Below are positions 62,215 to 64,000 of a stretch of 64,000 nt of DNA, piece by piece. This DNA is from Prosthecobacter debontii (GTDB lineage: Bacteria > Verrucomicrobiota > Verrucomicrobiia > Verrucomicrobiales > Verrucomicrobiaceae). The stretch covers positions 62,001 to 126,000 of the forward strand of contig NZ_FUYE01000007.1 of NCBI RefSeq assembly GCF_900167535.1. Reading direction: 5' to 3'. The translations under genes were made by a program, and so were the position numbers. Position 1 is the first letter of the stretch; each line of letters opens with the position of its first letter. The notes beneath the pieces were generated by a model. The model ran no database searches and had not been told where the DNA came from. It saw nothing but the letters and a program-made list of their open reading frames with translations.

Positions 62215-63852
62215 TCAGCGGCGACCGTGATTAAAATCCACCGCCGCACGGCGCACGTCAGCCCCTTGATTGGCCTCGATCTGCGTGTTTTGGCAGGAGG
62301 GATCGACCACGATGGTCGCAGGTTTGTTCTGGAAGACGTTTCCGGTCATCTGCAAATCATGGCCGTTGGGGGCGAACGTTACGGCATTCTCGGGCGCTGA
62401 ATCCCCAAGAGCGAAGACATTGTCCCGCACGATGACGGGGCCGTAGCTCGCGCCTTCTTCGTAGAGCGTGAAGTAGAGTTCAGGGAAGGCCACCGGTTTC
62501 CCCGTTTGATAAGCGATGCGTCCACGGCGCATGTCGGGTTCATTCTTGGTGGTGTTATTCACGAAGACATTGCCCTGGAGGATGAAGTTTTTCGGCTGAT
62601 TGATCCAGCTTCCGCGTCCGCCGTTGCGGAAGGTATTGCCCGTGATGGTCACATCCGTGCAGGACTTCTCCACACTCATCACACGGGAGCCATTGGTGCC
62701 ATCAATCAGATTGCCTGTGATGGTGGCGTTTTGACAAAACTCCGCCAGGAAGAAAGCGCCCATGCGCGAGCCCATGATGTGATTGTTAGCAAAGACGACG
62801 TTACGGCAGGCCTGGATGTGCATGGTATCCCCTAAGGCACTGAGCTGACACCCCGTGACGCGCACGTCACGGGCACCGGTGATGTCGAAGGCTCCCTTCC
62901 CAGGGCCTGCTCCAATGGGTGCCCAGCCCAGGTAGCAAGCGGAGAGATTGTAAGCCAGCCGAGTTCCCTCTCCTGAGTTGCCCTCAAAGCGGATGGGTTC
63001 ACCTCCAGGCGTCTCTGAGATCTTGATGAAGGCGTCGTGAGATTCGACAACGAAATACTGGCGTCCGTGGATGACGTTCTTGGGCAAGTGGGGCGTGAGA
63101 AAGCTTAAAGCTTCCCGAGGTTCATCGAGCTGGCTGACAGGCAGGCTCTGTTCGCGGTTGTCAAACACCACCCGATCATCTCCATCCGCCATCTGCACGT
63201 TCTCCCGGATCATATCCATGCGGAAATACTGTTTGGCGCGTTCCACCTCCCAAGGCTCGTAAGACTCCGGCCAAGTCAATATCTGCCAGAGGTAACCGTA
63301 GTCCCACATGAATTTACCGCTGCGTAGCAGAGTGCAGCTTTCGATTGCCACACGTTCCGCATAGGTGATGACATCACCTTCGGATCCTTTTTTGGTTAGG
63401 CCGTGAACACCGATCACGGCACCTGCCATGCCGTTGGATTTCACATCTCGAAATAGGATGTCATGGGTGGCACCATCCTGCGCGGTGGTGATCTCGATGC
63501 CCTTCGTATTGACGTTGGGCTCCCAAGTGTTGGCCTGCTTGGCCGGATCAAACACTTGGCCGACAAACTCGCCCCCCATCCAGGTGAAGTGTTCGAGGTT
63601 CTGTCCGGCAAAGACGACGATGCGAGCTTTATCTCCCAAGTCCCTGGGCAGAATGAACCGAGCGCCATAGGCCATCACCGTGGTATTGGATACAATCGGG
63701 ATGGGAGCCGTTCCATCCAGATGATATTCCCCCGCCGGGATGGTGACACTGCCGCCATCTCCTAACCACTCTTTCAAAATTGCAGAGTCATCCGAGAGAG
63801 CGAACGAGGCAGAACCAAGAACCCAAGCGGCAAGAGCGAATCGAATCTTCAT
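62215..63852 (-). CDS. secreted right-handed parallel beta-helix protein (second)
   Basis: 545 residues with a signal peptide (RFALAAWVLGSASFALS). It has the same plan as the beta-helix protein at 13.7 kb: cap with VTIPAGEYHLDGTAPIPIVS, then coils such as FLAEFCQNATITGNLIDG, CTDVTITGNTFRNGG and DLQMTGNVFQNKPATI. Polysaccharide lyase or hydrolase-like fold; catalytic residues not identified. Possibly in one transcript with the M23 peptidase. Confidence 0.82.
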   Translation of the reverse strand: MKIRFALAAWVLGSASFALSDDSAILKEWLGDGGSVTIPAGEYHLDGTAPIPIVSNTTVMAYGARFILPRDLGDKARIVVFAGQNLEHFTWMGGEFVGQVFDPAKQANTWEPNVNTKGIEITTAQDGATHDILFRDVKSNGMAGAVIGVHGLTKKGSEGDVITYAERVAIESCTLLRSGKFMWDYGYLWQILTWPESYEPWEVERAKQYFRMDMIRENVQMADGDDRVVFDNREQSLPVSQLDEPREALSFLTPHLPKNVIHGRQYFVVESHDAFIKISETPGGEPIRFEGNSGEGTRLAYNLSACYLGWAPIGAGPGKGAFDITGARDVRVTGCQLSALGDTMHIQACRNVVFANNHIMGSRMGAFFLAEFCQNATITGNLIDGTNGSRVMSVEKSCTDVTITGNTFRNGGRGSWINQPKNFILQGNVFVNNTTKNEPDMRRGRIAYQTGKPVAFPELYFTLYEEGASYGPVIVRDNVFALGDSAPENAVTFAPNGHDLQMTGNVFQNKPATIVVDPSCQNTQIEANQGADVRRAAVDFNHGRR

Positions 63853-63940
63853 GTCGCGATTCTAGCGAAAGTTGCTTTGGAATCGCTACGTCAAAATCTG
63901 TGTGAAATGCGTCTTCGCCGAAATGTGAGCGAAGTCGATT

Positions 63941-64000
63941 CTACTCTACCAATCGCCACGTGAGCTCTAAATTGAGCCCGATGGGGAGAGGTGTCACAGG
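63941..64000 (-). CDS. C-terminal end of an unidentified protein (runs off the window)
   Basis: The last 19 codons before a TAG read PLPIGLNLELTWRLVE at the end, a plausible final beta strand. The rest lies outside the window. Frame choice rests only on the open frame and amphipathic strand, so confidence is low. Confidence 0.3.
   Translation of the reverse strand, partial: PVTPLPIGLNLELTWRLVE

Overview
The window looks like chromosome of a verrucomicrobial bacterium, probably close to Prosthecobacter/Verrucomicrobium. It is GC-rich and dominated by families typical of Planctomycetes-Verrucomicrobia: DUF1501, DUF1552, DUF1592-type cytochromes, DUF1080 lectin-like proteins, Gfo/Idh/MocA and sugar-isomerase proteins with twin-arginine leaders, and giant FN3/Ig/VCBS surface proteins. 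The genus is an inference from these families. No rRNA, tRNA or CRISPR array was recognised.

Layout. 1-3.4 kb: the first codons of a DUF1501 gene, a secreted protein, an SprT-like metallopeptidase translationally coupled to serine acetyltransferase, two copies of a diverged intergenic repeat, and a UPF0175 antitoxin-like gene. 3.7-7.1 kb: an AT-rich island holding the most notable system, a two-gene operon in which a SIR2-APAZ protein overlaps a short prokaryotic Argonaute by 4 bases. This is a SPARSA-type abortive-infection module. 7.3-8.7 kb: a scar zone with a decayed Cys-rich gene copy, a truncated XRE antitoxin and two small secreted Cys-rich proteins. 9.1-15.5 kb: a XerD recombinase, a PSCyt1/SHD1 cytochrome, an MFS transporter, a four-helix-bundle gene bounded by ~42-bp inverted repeats, a sugar isomerase and a beta-helix protein.

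15.7-37.6 kb holds two giant secreted proteins (2091 and about 2211 aa), both with a related ~400-residue module. The first also embeds a cyclophilin domain between FN3 and Ig domains. Between them lie FG-GAP, L,D-transpeptidase, TauE/SafE, SGNH hydrolase, two RsuA-family pseudouridine synthases, DUF2167 and DUF1080 genes. 37.7-44.6 kb is a secreted catabolic/redox cluster (Gfo/Idh/MocA, two DUF1080-like proteins, DUF1592 plus DUF1552). 44.6-52.0 kb is mostly housekeeping: BioD, a metallophosphoesterase, a family-9 glycosyltransferase, a PUR-type nucleic-acid-binding protein, a membrane Ser/Thr kinase, DUF434, TrmO and an APH-like phosphotransferase. 52-64 kb: DUF1501, a nested inverted-repeat element, a diheme cytochrome c, a sialate O-acetylesterase, YjdF-like and DinG-like proteins, an M23 peptidase and a second beta-helix protein.

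The abundance of secreted lectin-like, esterase, beta-helix and cytochrome proteins suggests a polysaccharide-degrading heterotroph. The Argonaute/SIR2 operon is an acquired antiviral or anti-plasmid module. All functions are read from motifs by eye; no database search was possible.
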